A DNA stretch of 64,000 nucleotides from Cephalopachus bancanus (taxonomy: Eukaryota; Chordata; Mammalia; Primates; Tarsiidae), in the NCBI GenBank assembly GCA_027257055.1, contig JAPVLO010000083.1, positions 1,736,001 to 1,800,000 on the forward strand, in the 5' to 3' direction. The position numbers and the translations under genes are program-made. Within the stretch, counting starts at the first letter, position 1; every line of letters starts with the position of its first letter. Below, one piece after another: positions 46,201 to 58,575 of this stretch. Below the pieces are notes generated by a model. That model worked only from the letters and a program-made list of their open reading frames with translations, searched no databases and was not told the origin of the DNA.

Positions 46201-46483
46201 TTTTTTTGAGTTGGAGTCTTACTCTGTCGCCCAGACTGGAGTGCAGTGGCCACTCCCGGCCACCGCAGCCTCAACTGCTGGGCTCCGGCAATCCTTCCGC
46301 CTCAGCCTTCCAAGTAGCCAGAACTACAGGTGAGCGCTACCGCGTCCGGCTGATTTTTGATTTATTGTAGAGATGAGGTCTCGCCAAGTTGCCCAGGCGG
46401 GTCTCGAACCCGCGGGCTCAGGCAATCCACTCACCTCAGCCTCCCAAGGTGCGGGATTACAGGCTGAGCCACCGAGCCCAGCT
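46201..46483 (-). mobile_element. Alu, lineage-specific subfamily
   Basis: Antisense Alu, close to the subfamily consensus (GAGTTGGAGTCTTACTCTGT, CGAACCCGCGGGCTCAGG). Target duplication AAATTACTCTTCTT / AATTTACTCTTCTT at 46187-46200 and 46484-46497. Confidence 0.95.
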
Positions 46484-46497
46484 AATTTACTCTTCTT

Positions 46498-46860
46498 ATG
46501 AGTACATCTTCTTTTATTTTTAATTGACAAATAATAATTGTATATATTTGTGTGGTATAATGTAATTGTGTTTACATTGTGGAATGATTAAATCAAGCTA
46601 ATTAACATATCCATCACCACGCACTTATCATTTTTATGTGAGAACTTTAAAAATCTAATATTTAAATAATTTTGAGAGATACAATGCATTATTATTAATT
46701 ACAGTCATTATTCTGATAATAGATCACTAAAGCTTATTCCTCCCGTCTAGTTCAAAGTTTATATCCTCTGATTAATGTCTCTGCTTTCCTTCTCCACTTC
46801 CCGTCCTCAGAATCTGGTAACCACAATTTTATTCTCTATTCCTATGAACTTCATCCAAGT
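46498..46860 (-). mobile_element. Old L1 (L1M-type) 3' end
   Basis: TTTTAATTGACAAATAATAA, CATTGTGGAATGATTAAATC, AAGCTAATTAACATATCCAT, GATCACTAAAGCTTATTCC; antisense 3'-UTR of L1MA/MB-like elements. Confidence 0.82.
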
Positions 46861-47495
46861 TCACACTTATTTTGCCTATCTTTTAGCATTTTTTAAAACT
46901 TTAAACCAATCTTTTAATTTTTCTTATTGATGTTGCAAGTTTAGAGTTGTGGTAATATATAAATCAGATCTGAGGTTTTATCATTCATTTCCTGATGCCA
47001 GTTCCTCTGATCCTCTTCACTTCTTTCATGCATCTTTAAGCATTTTCAAATCTTTCAGTACACAAAAACCAGGCTTTAAAAAATCTCAACTTCTCCTTGT
47101 TAGAAAGTAAAAACTAAGCATTTCATCTTCAGCTACTTTTAATTTCTGCCATTCTCTAATTTTTTCAAATTGTAACCATGATTAATATTATTTATATAAT
47201 TGTTCAGTGGCATGGTGGACTTACTTTTTGCCTCCAACAAAATTTTAAATTTCAGCATAACATATGGGATGAGATTGTTTTAACAGACTTAGAGTTTTTC
47301 CCCATCTTTCTGAATGTCACTTAAAACTTCTCTTTAAGCATGTTCACATTCTTTCACCAATATTTCAAATGGTATATCAGCCTTGATTTCTTATTACTAA
47401 TAATTAGCATCCCAAATTTCTGCATTTCATGTTGCTGTAGTTGCTCTGACTCTTTCTTTAGCAAATTCATATTAATGGGAATGAATATCAGAACT
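46861..47495. other. Unassigned AT-rich DNA
   Basis: No element recognised with confidence; possibly continuing decayed L1. Confidence 0.45.
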
Positions 47496-47510
47496 GGAAT
47501 ACTAATCTTT

Positions 47511-47811
47511 TTTTTTTTTCTGAGACATGGTCTCACTCTGTCACCTAGGTTGAAGTGCAGTGGTACAATCATGGCTCACTGAAGCCTCAAACTGTTGGGC
47601 TCAAGTGAACCTCTTGCCTCAACCTCCCAAGTAGCTGGAACCATAGGAATGCACCACCATAACTGGGTTTTTTTTTTTTTTTTTTTTTTTTTTTGTGGAG
47701 ACAGGGTTCTCAACCATGTTAGGCTGGTCTCAGACTCCTGATCTCAAGCAATCCTCCTGCCTTGGCCTCTCAAAATTCTGGGATTACAGGCATGAGCCAC
47801 AACGCCTGCCA
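47511..47811 (-). mobile_element. AluJ-like element
   Basis: Antisense dimer with GAGACATGGTCTCACTCTGT and a long T linker (47669-47694). The target site GAATACTAATCTTTT occurs before (47497-47511) and after (47812-47826), and a third time at 47991. Confidence 0.93.
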
Positions 47812-47823
47812 GAATACTAATCT

Positions 47824-47989
47824 TTTTTTTTTTAGATTAGAAAATATAGTTTATTTAGAAAGTAAATTAGAGAGAAAGAGGAGATTCACATGCCCAGGGT
47901 AGGGGAGGGGGGCCAAATCCAGGAAACATGGCGACAGCCATAGCTCAAAGAGCACATGGCCACACCAGAGTGTAGTAAGGAAATGGTCC
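47824..47989 (-). mobile_element. Unidentified polyadenylated retroposon, copy R2
   Basis: Aligns with R1 (25528-25707): TTTAGATTAGAAAATATAGT, AGTAAATTAGAGAGAAAGAG, CCAGGAAACATGGCGACAG, GAGCACATGGCCACACCAGA. TTTATT at 47850-47855 is AATAAA on the minus strand, about 20 bases from the tail. Flanked by GAATACTAATC at 47812 and 47991, the same target sequence used by the adjacent Alu. Confidence 0.78.
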
Positions 47990-48003
47990 GGAATACTAAT
48001 CCT

Positions 48004-48984
48004 AAATAAAGTTTTGGTTACTGATTTCTAAATACCCTTTCCTGAATATTAAACATGTACTCAAAAGGCTAAACCTATGATCCATGGCTGCTAACAATTG
48101 AATATCTTTAAAATGATATTATGAAGACAAAATTAAATCATAAACATTCTCAGAAATCATCAAAAGCTGTTAAAACATTCTATCCAAGACAATTTGCTGT
48201 ATAATTTGTAAACAGATCATCTATTCTGTTAAACTGGCACCTTGCTAGATGTGGCAAAGTGTTGTGTAGAAAATTGAATTTCAGTAAATTATTTTTAAGT
48301 GATTTAGAGCTTAAAAAACAAAACAAAACCCTGATCTCTGCCCTCATGAAGCTTACAAGCAGGGGAGAACAACATTCATTCAGGAATCACATTTGACAGG
48401 TTATGATGCCATCAGGACATATCCTGGGGGAGATGACCTCATTAGAGAGGCCAGGTCTAGAAGAGTAAAGTGAGTTAGGTGAGGCTGCAGGGAGGATAGC
48501 CACCTTCTAGGAAGAGAGAAAAGCTTGGGCAAAGCCCAGGGTTTAAAACATACTGTGTACAAAAGAAGTCCTCTACAACTGCAGAATGAATGATTGATTG
48601 GTTGTTAGAGACAAGATCCTCTGGGCACCTCTTCATAAGACAGGGATCCTTGGAGCTAAGGGGACCTTCCACCTGCCTTGTGAAGAGTGTGCCTGGGAGG
48701 CCTGCCCGGTTATGATTAGCAGGGGACACATCAGAGTGCCATCTCATCCACCCTCTTTCCTGCCTCAGCATTTTCCTAGAAGTAAGTGCTGAAGGATTAC
48801 AGGAAGCTTTTGGGCAGTAGCCACAGACACTGTCAATCATCACCCACTCTTCAAAAATGAACATTTCTGGAGAAAAATGTTATTAATCGGCTTCACCCAA
48901 AATAACCCCACCAAGTGTCAGCTCTCCAAGCACTTGCCTAACTCCAGGAATGTTTTCTCAGAATTTACTTCTCTGATGAGGGAC
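48004..48984. other. Unassigned DNA
   Basis: 48337-48362 (GATCTCTGCCCTCATGAAGC) may be a bit of L2. A 129-codon minus frame (48475-48864) has no known domain. Confidence 0.45.
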
Positions 48985-49120
48985 TTCAGAATCTCTTTGG
49001 GTGCTGTCCAAAACACAGAGTCCAGTAACTCACTCCAAACCTATATAATCAAAATTTTAGGGCTAGGATCTGGGAATACGAATTTTGATAATCTCCCCAG
49101 GTTATTTTGAGAACCACTAG
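48985..49120 (+). mobile_element. MER5A-like fragment
   Basis: TATATAATCAAAATTTTAGG, ATAATCTCCCCAGGTTATTT and TTGAGAACCACTAG are the right half of MER5A (hAT-Charlie). The left half is decayed. Confidence 0.65.
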
Positions 49121-49824
49121 TGTAAATGCTAAATAGATAAAACCGCAAGGGACTATTGTGGCTGGCTTTACTAGCTGGAATTTGACCTGTTTCTTTGAGT
49201 GAATTGTTTAGTTTTATTCCCCCTCATACTGGACAATTTGTGATGGTGCGAAAGACATTGCTCTTCTCTTCCTCCTCCCACCTATTATCTCCTAATATCT
49301 AGAAATCCTCTCTAGAAGCCAACTTCTGGGCTCCATGGGTCAGCATGGATTCACCTTGTGCACACCAGGGTTTGAGGGATGCTGGGCCTCAGGTGGTTCA
49401 GAGCCACAGTTCCTAAGTGGGCTGGAGGGTCACCTTCTTCACGCCTGGGCCCACCTTCCTGGTGTAAGCCCATTTTTTGCTCATCTGTGCCTTTCCTCAA
49501 GGGTAAAGAGAAATGACTGTTCTTCTAATCTTTATGGGCTATTGCACCCTCCCCCTAACTGGCCTGCCTCCTTTTATTCCCTAACGTTCCCTCCCACACA
49601 ATTCTTCACAGAATTAGGTAGACATGAGATTTTCTGGCCATTGTTTTTGGTTGAAAATGGTGGGCTTGGCTGGTCATGTCATGCATCATTGTCCGCAGCT
49701 CCTGGAGTTTGGTTTGTTCTCAGTAAACAGTTCCCAAAAAGGTAGTGCAAACACCCCTCAGTTCAGTTATGCTGTGCGAAGTTCACTGAAGAGAGAAGGC
49801 AAGGAAAACTGTGAAGCTGGAGAG
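49121..49824. other. Unassigned DNA with a 136-codon frame
   Basis: Frame 49335-49745 (plus) has no known domain, and a second frame overlaps it; no exon signals identified. Not called. Confidence 0.5.
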
Positions 49825-50065
49825 GAGTAAGGATTAAGAGCTCAGATTCTGGATTTAAACAGTCCTGGATCCTGATTCTGCTGTTTGCCAGAGTCATGAT
49901 ATAACTTGGGAAAGCTGTCCAATCTCTGGGCTCAGTTCTCTCACCAGTCATGTGTGAGGAATAATAGCGTCTTCCTCATGTGAGTGTTGTGAAGCTCAAA
50001 GGAGACAATGTTTGCAAGATCTTCAGTGCAGCTCCGACCACACAACCCTCAAAAAATGTTCATTT
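49825..50065 (+). mobile_element. MIR
   Basis: AAGAGCTCAGATTCTGGATT, GATCCTGATTCTGCTGTTTG, GGGCTCAGTTCTCTCACC, GTGAGTGTTGTGAAGCTCAA, near full MIR order in sense. Confidence 0.82.
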
Positions 50066-50899
50066 TCTTTTACCAATTTTTTAAAGTAAACTTTTTCTAC
50101 CAAATGGCCAGAATGGCAAATAAACATCCACGAGAGAGGCTAGGGCACTGGTAGAACCCAGCCATTTCTCAAGGAAGGAGACATAGCAGAAGCACAGCAG
50201 ACGTTATGTGCACTGTGAAGCTTTCAGACTCTAGACAACATGAAAAGTCTGGCTCTATAAAACACAAGCATCAGAATAGATTGCAAATGTGTTCAAGTGT
50301 ATATTGTGACTATTCAATATATAGAAATTGCTTTTTAAAATATTTAAAATTTCAAAGGAAGGAGAAATCAATATAGGAAACTGTTCTGAAGCAAGTTTGA
50401 AGCCTAGAACACTGGTACGAATGAGGAGACCATTTGGTAAGTTTCCCCTATGTACCTCCACAGCCTTCCTTCTTAAATATACACCAAAAACTTGTTCTGA
50501 CATCTTCGCAGGAATCCCACCCCAGTGAAGTGCCCAGAAAGCCAAAAGAAAGCAAATTATCCTTGTTCCCTTAGGACAAGGAGTTGGCAAATCCCAGCCA
50601 TTTAGAATTACACCTCAAAGAATCATAGCTCTTTGTAGCAGCCTATAGTTATTTGATAAGCACTTAAAAATTGTTTTAATCATGTTAATGCATACCCCAT
50701 ACAAGAGAAGATTGAGTTCCATCAATGGTACCATCTCTCCATAATCCAAGATTAGTGTAAGCTGTATTTCCTGACTGTATATGAATTGGCATGTGTGGGT
50801 GTGACTTTTTTCTGATAACTGTATCTCAGCCTGCCACTTATTGGATGTGTTGAGAAGAAACAAGTAGCTGAAATGTGGTGAAGACACACACTTGACTAT
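50066..50899. other. Unassigned DNA
   Basis: Nothing recognised; frames up to 111 codons without similarity. Confidence 0.5.
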
Positions 50900-51025
50900 T
50901 TATTTAACCAGATTTTATTGAGCACTTACTCTGTACCAGGTCCTAGATAGGCACTGAGGATACAGAGATACATAGGATGTTGGCCCCTGCCCTCATGTTG
51001 TTCACAGTCTTATAGAGGAGGCAGA
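50900..51025 (-). mobile_element. L2 fragment
   Basis: ATTTTATTGAGCACTTACTC, CCTAGATAGGCACTGAGGAT and CCCTGCCCTCATGTTGTTCA, antisense L2 3' end. Confidence 0.78.
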
Positions 51026-51369
51026 GTGTCTTCTGATAATTAGTATACAATGAGATAGTTACTAAAAGTAGGCCAATCTCTCAGAACTTATTCTGTTTAC
51101 AGGAATAGTGCCAGAACTGTCTCAGACAGCTAAAGATAAGAAGTCTCCACCATTCTCATTGTAATTTTATCACTGATATACTGAGCCATTGTGTGCAATT
51201 GTGGAGTGAAAAAGGATACCATATTCTAAGGTGGTAACACTCACTTTATAAACATCATAGATTTGTACATTTATTCAGATAATTTTCTGATAAGTGGGAA
51301 AAAGATGCCTTTTTCTAATAAGCACAAGGCACCAAGCTCTTGACAGCCATGTCACAATGGCACCAGTTT
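51026..51369. other. Unassigned DNA
   Basis: Nothing recognised. Confidence 0.5.
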
Positions 51370-51525
51370 TCTATCCATTAAGTACTTTTATCTTATTTAA
51401 TCAAATTTAACCATGTGAGGCAGGCATCATTGTCCCCCATGCATAGAAGAAAAAACTAAGCCTTGGCAAGATATATAGCTTGTTCAGGGTCACAGAGGCC
51501 TATCTATATGATGTTCGTGATTGAG
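51370..51525 (-). mobile_element. MIR fragment
   Basis: AAGTACTTTTATCTTATTTA, GGCAGGCATCATTGTCCCCC, TTGTTCAGGGTCACAGAGG; antisense MIR. Confidence 0.72.
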
Positions 51526-51714
51526 GGCTGGTTGGAAAGAGCTATTCATTTACATTTTGAATTGCTTTGTGCTGCAGCCCTGATGGTAGCAAAAAATCTC
51601 AGTTGAGTTGCCAACTAACTTATCTTCGATCCAGACAAATCCAAAGCACCAGAAATGTCCTGCTATCTGAAAACTTATGAGACTACTAGAAAAGCTCAAT
51701 GTTGTATTCTAGAC

Positions 51715-52019
51715 CAGGGGTGCCTGACCCCTGGGCTATAAACCAGTAATGATTTGTGGCCTGTTAGAAACTGGGCCAGACAGCAGGAGGTGAGCGGTGA
51801 GTGAACAGAGCTCCGCTTCCTGTCAAATTGGTGGCATTAGATTCTCACAGGAGCTGGAACCCTATTGTGAACTGCACATGTTCACATGTGAGGGATCTAG
51901 GTTGCACGATCCTCATGAGAATCTAAAACCTGATGATCCTGCACCACCACCCTCCCACCCGTGGAAAAATTATCTTCCATATAACTAATCCCTGATGCCA
52001 GAAAGGTCGGGGACTGCTG
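51715..52019. mobile_element. hAT-superfamily non-autonomous DNA transposon
   Basis: Left end CAGGGGTGCCTGACCCCTGG and right end (inverted) CAGCAGTCCCCGACC. An 8-bp target duplication TTCTAGAC / TTCTAGAA lies at 51707-51714 and 52020-52027. The interior CACAGGAGCTGGAACCCTAT, GTGAACTGCACATG and AAAATTATCTTCCATATAAC matches a widespread mammalian hAT fossil; name not certain. Confidence 0.88.
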
Positions 52020-52114
52020 TTCTAGAAAGCAGATAAAGTCATTCCTGGAAAGCATATATTTTCTTGGTTGTTTGGAATTCTTCACAATATATGATAATGG
52101 ATCACCGACTAGCA

Positions 52115-52520
52115 TAACATTTTGCCAATTTATTCATTTAAGAAATATTTATTGTAAGCTCACAAAATGTAAGGCACTGCATTTGTTCAGACATGAATCT
52201 TCCTCCCAGAAAGCTTATAGTCAGGGAGGGTTGATGAGACGCACATAAATACCAGAGGCAGAAAGGTAAATTGCTTTCCTGGTTTACAAGAGAGAGGGGT
52301 TCCTTCCAAGAGAAAGCAGAGAAGGTTTCGTGAAGAAGAGAACATTTAACTTAGGGCTTGAACGAGGAGAAATAACTGGACAATCAGAGGTGGGGATGAG
52401 GGGAAGACTCCCAGAGAGGAGACCCATTCCCAGTGAAGGTAGGTCTGAGAGAGCAGGAATAGGCAGTTTGAGTGAACTATCAAGAAGACCTTCCCTGGAG
52501 TTTTCTGGTGTCAGGAAAAG
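52115..52520 (-). mobile_element. L2 fragment, long
   Basis: TTCATTTAAGAAATATTTAT, AGAAAGCTTATAGTCAGGGA, then AGAAGGTTTCGTGAAGAAGA and AACTTAGGGCTTGAACGAGG follow antisense L2 inward. Confidence 0.72.
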
Positions 52521-53950
52521 TAAGGCTTTTTTTCTTGAGTAGACATTCAAAACAGGAAGCATCCCCTATATAGGTATTCTACTCAGCTTTTGAAAAAGAA
52601 AGTTCATACCCAAGTAAATGTTACTGGTGAGAATATTATCTGATTTGGTGGCAAAGATAGAAAATATCCAATGATACTGAGAATAATATCTCAATGTACA
52701 ACAAATTTTCACTATTTGTGTCATCCCTTTTTTTAACTAACTATCCTTAAAGCCACCTGCTTACCTCTCAGGGTGTGATGAATATTTGTTAGATGACCAA
52801 AATAACCTGGAAAAGCTTAGGAAAAGAATTATCCAAGAGAATACCATGACCAGGGTATTATTCCTGAATATCAGCAATACAAAAACACAGATAACACTTC
52901 CCTCTGTGTTTTAACATTGTTATGAGGCACTTACATATGCCTCACAAAGATGTGGATGAGATTTTGTCCTGAGTCCACCACATTCTTCTTCTTTCAAGAA
53001 GAACATTTCCGAAAGGAATAATTAGAAAGAAATGCTATAGCTCACATTCTTTCATTTCGTGTAAATAATTTTACAAATTAGATTTAGTTTTGCAGTCAAC
53101 TACCCAGGTCTACTATAAACTATTTCAAATGTTGAAACTGTGATTCTGACTTGTTGTTTGCCTCTTTGGGGAAAAAAATCGTGAGAAATTAAAATGGGAC
53201 AGAAATCAGATATTAATTCTTTCTGCCCAGTGGCTATGCAATTTGTTAAAGATCTTGAGCATGGTCACCAGACAAAGACAGGAATGTAATGACCCAGCAC
53301 CCTCTCTGAGTCTTGGTATGAAGGGGTATAACTGACAAGACTTGTTTCTAGAGCAATGAAGGTTGGTATTATCTTGATATGTGAGAACATCACTTAATCC
53401 AGGTTAGAGTAACAGGAATTAATTGGGGTTATTTCTGATTTTGTAGAAATACAGTTTAGATTTAACAGATGAGTTTCATCAATTGATAATGGGGTACATT
53501 CATTAACACTTTTGGTAGAGACATTTTTGACATCCCTCGATGGTGGGAAGAAAATTAGTTGGAGTAAAAAGTTATATGTGCTTGGCTCTTAGGTAAAAAT
53601 AAAAATTAGGGTAGATTGGGATTAACTTTGTGAAAAAATTCAAAAGCATTTTAAATTTAAAATATATATATTCTTGGGCTAGAAAAGTTACTTAGGGGAA
53701 AATTTTTAAAGTTTTTTGAAACTTAAGGTATAGTGGATACAGAATATGTATAATTAGAATATGCAAATAAAATATGTGAAGGACTGGAATAAGGAAAAGG
53801 ATGTGAAAAGAGAAACACACAGGAAATTGGCTAAAGTGTTAGCATCTGGTTGGAGAACTGGTGGTCCTTGGGTTAAAGGAACTTTTTTAAACTGTTCGAA
53901 TAGTACTCCTTTAAATAACCGTGTATTATCTTTAAATTCTTTTAAGTTAA
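52521..53950. other. Unassigned AT-rich DNA
   Basis: No element or gene recognised. Confidence 0.5.
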
Positions 53951-53966
53951 AAAATAACTTTCCAAA

Positions 53967-54287
53967 GATTTGAGTATCACATGTTCTCACTCATAAGTGG
54001 ACTTTGAACATCTATCGTAATACTATAAGAAAAGGATTGACAGTGGCGGGAAACTATAGGGGGGGCAGGGAGGGGAAGGGAGTTGGGATTAACTCTGTCT
54101 GGGGACGAGGGCAGGGGGGCACTCCTTATCAACAAGGGTGCCTGAACGATGCGTATTTGTATACCTAATCCTTAACTGTACCCCACAATTTTAAAATAAA
54201 AAAAGGAGAAAGAAAGAAAAGATGCATGGAACTCCCTGAAGATGACAGAAGTAATAAACCATCACACTTCAAATAAATAAATAAATA
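53967..54287 (+). mobile_element. Young L1 3' end with probable 3' transduction
   Basis: ACATGTTCTCACTCATAAGT, AATACTATAAGAAAAGGATT, a G-rich 3'-UTR (54059-54082), CTTAACTGTACCCCACAATT and a first A-rich tail (54192-54220). Next come about 50 bases of other DNA with AATAAA (54253-54258), then (AAAT)n as a second tail. AAATAACTTTC occurs just before (53952-53962) and just after (54288-54298), enclosing L1 and extra DNA together. Confidence 0.83.
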
Positions 54288-54303
54288 AATAACTTTCAAG
54301 GCA

Positions 54304-54879
54304 TTAGTCGAATGTTCCTAGGGTTTGTAGTGTTTGCTTTTTAAATTTTTTGCTATGTACTTACCTAAACTCAATTTTTGGAAGTTGTTGGATTATGAAT
54401 GATAAGTGAGTAAATAAATACACAAAACCCTACAAGAAAGCTGTTGGAATGGGGTGGGCTGAGGGGGATTAAAACAAAGTATTTCCTTGCTCTAAATTTC
54501 TTACTCATCTCTTTTTTATATTCCACATTCTAAACCTCATAGAATCTCTCTGCAGATTTCATAATTTCAGTTTTACCCAACTTATCTACCTTGTAATTAT
54601 GAATATATGGACATAATTAACTGAATCACTTTGAGAGAGAAAAAAAATGCCCTAGGCTAATTAGATGAATCATGAATGCCTGTAAGAATGCACTTCAATA
54701 AGGTGAAAAACTTGGGATAAAAATTTAATGAAGTTTCCAATTGACCACAGAGAATATTGATAAGCATTCATTCCATGCAGATTATTAAACTGTATTGATT
54801 TAGGATCCCAAACTCTAAACACCACTGTTGCCTCTAGAGGAGACCTGATTGCACTTACATGGCACATTCATAAAAAAAC
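54304..54879. other. Unassigned AT-rich DNA
   Basis: Nothing recognised. Confidence 0.5.
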
Positions 54880-56350
54880 ATGGTGCACTAATTGGGAGTC
54901 TCCCGCCATCTGCACACTTGCTTCCAGGCGCACATGAAATGATCAATGGGAAAGCAGGGTCAATCCAGGCAGACTGTGAGTGAAATTAAAATAATAAAAT
55001 GTCTAAACATTTAACTGCAAATAGGAAATCTTTATACCCACCCACACCCTATTCTGTAGCATAAAGCTAAGGCACAATTATTCATATACCTCAAGTAATT
55101 TGCAGGCTCCATACAAAATCTCATTTAAAATAAGAAATTGCTATTTCTGCACATTTATTCTACCAAATGCCAGCTAATTGCTGCAATGGCCATTATAAAG
55201 AATAATTTTCGCTTAGTGAAAAAAAAAAGGAATGAAGAGAACATTTTCTGGTTTTGTTCCACAGCGAAGGCTCTATTCAGTGAATACTGAATGCACAGCG
55301 TTTCACTGCTACATTTATTATGCTGAGAGGTCAAGTATTACACAGCATCTTGTATTACGCTTTGCATGCTAAGTATTTCACTTCACAAATTGACCCTCCG
55401 GTGTACTTACTACATAATGCTTTAAAAACCCAGCTAAAACGCAGGACAATTAGCAATACTTTCACTCCCAGTTAACAATGGGAACACCAATGTAGGTGAT
55501 TGCATTTACAGTGTAGCTTTCTTCACAAAACATTTTTGACACATTAAGGTACTTCGGAATTGTGCAGTACCAGTCCTCTCTTGTGAATGGCTTTCCAGCA
55601 TTTGCAGAGAGAAACAGTTACTGTATGTTAGAGCTTAATTGAAAAGAATTCAGCCACGGCCTATGAAGCACCAATTAGGGTGATATTATATCATAAAAAG
55701 CTGTAATATCCATTTTCAGACTTGTGCATCAGCCAATACAAAGTAGGACACAATTAAAAAGGTATACAGTTTAAACTCTTGAAACTGTTAAATTTAATTA
55801 GGAGTTCAGTATAAGGAAAAAAATAGTGAGGGGGGCTGGCAGTGGCAGAGAAAAGGAAGTTCTCTGCAGGGCTGGAAGATCAGTGGGCACTAGCAGCCCA
55901 GAGGGACCACATAAGTTGGTTCTTCCTTAAACCTCCTTTAGTTCATGTAAGCGTGGGGTGTTTGCTTTGCCCAGTGACTAGTTTCTGGGGTCAAATGAAT
56001 ATTCATGCTAGTCAGAAATTGCTGCTTTCCAGTAATTCTGGTGTCTGCTGACATCTGGGAGGGGGAGAGGGCAGAACCTTCTCTGGACCAGGGAAGAGGG
56101 AGCATGGTATTGAGATTCTCTTGCCCACACAGTTCAAATACAATTAAGAGGGAGTTAGCCGCGTTACTTTTCATGAAGAAAGACACAGATAATTGTGAAA
56201 TAAGATGGATGTGGCCAGATTGGTGTAAGTGTCTTTTCAGGCTTTGCTCAGAATATAATATTTAAATATTGGAACCTGCATGAAATCCCACTTTGAGGTG
56301 ACAGCCGGCAGGTAATTATCAGTAAAACAACATTATCAAAGTTCTCGTGC
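54880..56350. other. Candidate conserved non-coding region (inference)
   Basis: About 1.4 kb without any recognisable repeat in an otherwise repeat-dense window. It contains GCTAATTGCTGCAATGGCCA, AATAATTTTCGCTTAGTG, CACAGCGTTTCACTGC, TATTACGCTTTGCATGC (octamer-like TTTGCAT) and CAATTAGCAATACTTTC. Could be one or more enhancers. Frames here (69-86 codons) are not convincing. Confidence 0.33.
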
Positions 56351-57890
56351 ATAGCATGTTTGACTGACTGGAGTGCTTCTCCTTACAAATCCTGCTAATA
56401 TCCATTTCAATCTGCTTTAATATGTTCACAAGTTGGGGCTTATTTTGAATTCCACTGGGTAAATGAGGACAGCACACTCTGAATTTAATACTATACACAT
56501 TCCTTTCATTTATAAAAGGTTTCCAGAGTGTGTTTAAAGGAAGCTACTAACCCAGAATACCCCCCCAAATCTTCACTATAACTAGAATGAAAATAAAAAG
56601 AAGCTCACTTATCTGTTTTATTTATTCCATTTGAAGATATACAATGGATCTATAAAAATCATCTGTGTTACGTTGGAAAAAGAAACCGTTATTTTAATAA
56701 TTTACCAGTAATAATAAAATTTTCTCAGAGGATTTTTAAAAAACATTGTGTTCGAAAAATACAGTTAGAAAAGTTCTCATTTCTGATTTAAGAAAGTCTC
56801 TCTTCAGTCCACAAGTTTACTCCAGGCCTTTTTAAATTTCCACTTCTTTCCTATGCAGCAAGGAAATAGAACTGAAGTGATAGTTTATTGGTGAGATAAC
56901 TTTGAGTTTTAGATGACATAAAACAAAATGTTCCATATCCCCTTCTTTATCGACCAACTCTTCATGACCTTTAAAATACCAGCAAACAGAAAGAGGTATC
57001 TCATTGAAGATCCTAGGAGGCTCCTCTCTCAAACCCACTGTCAGTGTCAGATAATTCAGAAGACAAAGTAGTTACTTTGGCACAATATCTGAAATTCACC
57101 CTTGGTTTTCAATACCTTAAATTAATTTAAGACATTAATAAAATAGTGAGATCTGCAGTAGGGTTGTATTAAATTGTAAAGACTGTTTCAGTTTCATTGG
57201 TTGAACATGAAACAAGAGGCATATTTATACTGGGAGAATCTGCCTTTGAAAACCGGGTCAGTTAGCAGACTCCAAGGTGGTAGTGGCATGAAGATGTTTT
57301 TTCGTTTAAGGAAAATGGAACCCAAATGATGAATGTGATTAACATAAGAGGGATTTCAAGGGATATGAACGTGAAAGGTTTTAGATAATGCTCAAGCAGT
57401 TACACACTGAACAGTTAAGATTCTAGATCTTTCTATCCAACCTCTTTTCTGATGATAATCCCTCTTCTAAAATGAACAAGATGGGGGAGGTTTCATTTGT
57501 AGGTTTTTAAAACAATTCAGTATCTTGTGGTATTGATTCTTCCAAGGTGACAAGAAATGTTGCAAATGTTTTCCTAAGTTCATTTCTGACTAACAGTATT
57601 TCTGGACTTCTCACTCTATGAGGGAACTGAGAGAATTAATTAGCCCATGTGGTCTGTAACTGATTTGATGATGAAAATTGCTGCTGAGGTGCCAAAGATC
57701 TATTTGTATTCTTTTTTTGGTAGGAAGAAAAATGTCTCTTCTTCCGCCAAAAAGATACCAAGTGACTTAGGTATCAACATCCTGCTTTTCCCTCCATTGT
57801 CGTGTTTTACCTTCTTTTTCTAGAACTAGTAGGAAAAAAACTAAAAAAAAATATATTTTTTCACTATATCATAGTGCTGAAGAAATACAG
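56351..57890. other. Unassigned DNA
   Basis: No repeat or gene recognised. Confidence 0.5.
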
Positions 57891-57897
57891 TCGTCTC

Positions 57898-58246
57898 TCC
57901 TTATCCTGTTTGGTGTTCTAAGGTTTCAGTTACCCCTGGTCAACTGTGGTCTGAAAGTATTAAATGAAAAATTCCAGAAATAAACAATTCACACATTTAA
58001 AATTTTTAATTGTTCTGGGTGGTGTGATGGATTCTTGTGCTGCCCTGGTCTGTCCTGTCCAGGATATAAATCATCCCTTTGTTCAGTGTATAAGCTACCT
58101 GTTTGTTAGTCACTTACTAGTCAATCAATTTAGTTATCAGATAAAAAAACAAACAAAAACATATACAGGGTTTAGTCCCAGCTGTGGTTTAAGGCCTGTC
58201 CTGGCAGTCTTAGAACATATCCCCTGTGGATAAGGGGGGACTACTG
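57898..58246. mobile_element. MER2 (Tigger/pogo-type) DNA transposon
   Basis: Left end CAGTCGTCTCTCCTTATCC, right end GGATAAGGGGGGACTACTG, an inverted pair, with TA at 57896-57897 and 58247-58248. The interior GGTTTCAGTTACCCCTGGTC is typical of MER2. No coding capacity. Confidence 0.9.
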
Positions 58247-58488
58247 TAATCAAATAATCATTCACTGTAAATACCCAGGGGTCACCTATTATTATGCAAT
58301 CCTAGTCCAACAGGAACTGCAAATGGTAAGGTGGACCAGGTGTAAGACTACTAGTGGTGAAGGTGGAGGTGAGGACCCTGGTGAACTAGACAATGCTGCT
58401 ACTTGGCTCCAGGGATCTGGGTTGCAGAAATGTGATTTTATAGTTGTAAGATTCTCCAGTTTTTTCAAGAGAAGCCAGAAGTAAGTGT

Positions 58489-58573
<85 letters not shown>
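58489..58573. repeat. (GT)n microsatellite
   Basis: About 41 GT units with a single C interruption at 58530, probably polymorphic. Confidence 0.97.

Positions 58574-58575
<2 letters not shown>

Noticed and set aside
49335..49745. 136-codon frame
   Set aside because: No recognised domain or splice context; a second frame overlaps it.
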